This document shows positions 63,801-64,000 of a stretch of DNA of 64,000 nt, piece by piece; the first letter of the stretch is position 1; each line of letters begins with the position of its first letter. Both the position numbers and the translations under genes were made by a program. This stretch comes from Flagellimonas algicola (GTDB taxonomy: Bacteria > Bacteroidota > Bacteroidia > Flavobacteriales > Flavobacteriaceae). The notes under the pieces were generated by a model. It worked only from the letters and a program-made list of their open reading frames with translations, searched no databases and was not told the DNA's origin. Location: NCBI RefSeq assembly GCF_005937185.1, contig NZ_VCNI01000001.1, forward strand, positions 1,174,657 to 1,238,656. The letters are read 5' to 3'.

Positions 63801-64000
63801 TCATGCGAGGTTCTAAACCCGTCAAAAAAGTGAACAAAAGGAATTCTTGAAGCCAAGGTTGCGGCTTGTGCAATCAGCGCAAAGTCCATGGCCTCCTGCA
63901 CGGATGCAGATCCTAAAAAGGCATAGCCCGTATTACGTGCCGCCATGATATCACTGTGGTCTCCAAAAACCGATAAAGCATGAGTAGCCACCGATCTCGT
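60878..64000 (-). CDS. nifJ: Pyruvate:ferredoxin (flavodoxin) oxidoreductase, N-terminus beyond the window
   Basis: Single-chain PFOR that oxidises pyruvate to acetyl-CoA and CO2, reducing ferredoxin or flavodoxin. 1040 residues are visible; the frame is open to the right edge and about 130 N-terminal residues are missing. In order: rest of domain I (THALSVFGDHSDIMAARNTG), domain II/III (VGGRYGLSSKEF), two 4Fe-4S motifs CTQCGACSMACP and CTSCNNCVDACP (about 62150-62360), then the thiamine-diphosphate domain (GDGWAYDIGYGGLDH, DNEVYSNTGGQMS) with a preceding GCGEAPY carrying a cysteine for the proximal cluster. All cluster ligands are intact. Its downstream neighbour, the adenylate cyclase, starts 32 bases after its stop and may be cotranscribed. 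Confidence 0.95.
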   Translation of the reverse strand, partial: TRSVATHALSVFGDHSDIMAARNTGYAFLGSASVQEAMDFALIAQAATLASRIPFVHFFDGFRTSHETSRIEKINDHVIHNMINKKLIGAHKKRALNPNNPFVRGTSQGPDVFFQSREAVNPYYDACPQIVQDQMDEFAKLTGRHYRLFDYVSHPEAEQVVVAMASAAETLEETINQLNAQGEKIGLVKVRLFRPFSTKHLIQSLPDSCKAIAVLDRTKESGATGEPLYLDVLQSVVQSLGTKFNTIPKVVGGRYGLSSKEFTPSMVKAIVNNLKCGKPKNNFTVGITDDVTHTSLVINEEMQIRGKYDQALFYETKSADTPVYFNSTMRLLGSCTDAYIQGYTECDYKKSSSRSVSNLRMSEHRIKAPYLIQDADFAACDSIQFLKSDNVLQRIARGGTLLVNSELSPESFWADLPSKLRHRIQEKNVAVYLIDLKVLPTNFMVNGYTISALHACHLAIKKDFPSSLFSMELKDSLVQVDTTEDTTEAYAFIQEDEEFAKTLLGSLLAGRGNELPTSMLPVDGTYESGSSNYIVRNPKEGIPIWDTDLCTQCGACSMACPQGAMRIKAYEVDHLKDAPQRFRPIPFLEELEGMDLLNYTVQVNPEQCTSCNNCVDACPVKALVMNANPSKMEKERENWEFFSTLPEMDRTKIDATKVSQQQLQEPLFKYPMGVDGCGEAPYLRLLSQLFGDRMLVANATGASSIFGGALPTTPWSKNAAGRGPAWSNSLFEDNAEFGLGYHLSLDYQEKQAKNLLLKLVDVLDSDLVESILNASQNTEAEIFLQRQRVERLRAALSPLERPEAGALLELLDSLVKQTVWIVGGDGWAYDIGYGGLDHVLASGKNVNILVLDNEVYSNTGGQMSKATPFGASAKFAAKGKLKQKKDLGMLAMGYEDVYVASVAIGADQEQTLKAFLEAEQHDGPSIILAYCHSPAHGIDMRHPSQYHKAAVASGQWLLYRNNPNRTTVGLNTLELDSGKPTISIQDYLRMEKRFGLQFEMHQDLLEGFVQTAQKNIDDRYFRYKSLECREHSELVLQPLG

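Noticed and set aside
1-64000. CRISPR arrays, rRNA or tRNA genes, insertion sequences, prophage, retron or defence islands
   Set aside because: Looked for spaced direct repeats, transposase or integrase motifs and RNA-gene signatures across the window; none was found. No defence system is apparent.

Overview
The window reads as chromosomal DNA of a flavobacterium (Bacteroidota, family Flavobacteriaceae, probably a marine member; genus not determinable here). The reasons are the moderate GC content, promoters of the TTTG-N19-TAnnTTTG type, secreted proteins ending their signal peptides in AQ/SQ, TonB-dependent receptors with N-terminal carboxypeptidase-like domains, a PorP/SprF type IX secretion-like protein, 2TM-domain proteins, DUF2141, DUF2490 and DUF4249 proteins. 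No rRNA, tRNA, CRISPR array, insertion sequence or phage region was seen. About 49 protein genes or gene remnants fill nearly all of the 64 kb.

Layout. 1-3300: fatty-acid beta-oxidation genes (thiolase, cut by the left edge, and an acyl-CoA dehydrogenase) with a frameshifted four-helix-bundle gene between them. 3336-4820: PLP decarboxylase behind an almost leaderless promoter. 4810-10449: trehalose module (GH15 enzyme divergent from a fused trehalose-6-phosphate synthase/phosphatase, then an overlapping propeller/NTF2 gene). 10533-14601: secreted VOC protein, M28 and M1 peptidases, YdeI-like protein. 14736-17291: lipoprotein plus outer-membrane protein. 17325-18581: MFS transporter. 18686-27348: exported amidohydrolases, a BNR-propeller protein and a DUF2490 protein. 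27405-33305: hydrolase/OsmC fusion, a small unknown ORF, a YdeI gene broken by an amber codon, Cu/Zn superoxide dismutase, VOC protein, MarR-GNAT fusion with a palindromic operator-like site, and an ECF42-type sigma factor with its YciI/DGPF partner. 33378-35424: OmpW-like protein and LETM1-related protein.

35516-40100 (minus strand) is the most unusual locus: DUF2141, TPR protein, a LytS-type histidine kinase carrying a C-terminal 2TM domain, four consecutive stand-alone 2TM genes, and a LytTR response regulator. This looks like one signalling operon in which the small membrane proteins are homologues of the kinase tail. A six-unit heptanucleotide repeat runs into the kinase stop codon. 40264-48597: glycosidase-like lipoprotein, TonB receptor/DUF4249 pair, serine hydrolase, and three small exported proteins. 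48725-55705: PaiB-like flavoprotein, PorP/SprF protein with a SPOR-like tail behind an odd AT-rich leader, GNAT, a class III cyclase, DoxX, TonB receptor. 55918-60846: a TPR/histidine kinase/receiver/cyclase giant whose best start codon is ATC, and a second membrane cyclase, convergent with it; with the 51.9-kb gene this makes three class III cyclases in 9 kb. 60878-64000: pyruvate:ferredoxin oxidoreductase, cut by the right edge.

Functions are assigned from motifs read by eye; no database search was run.
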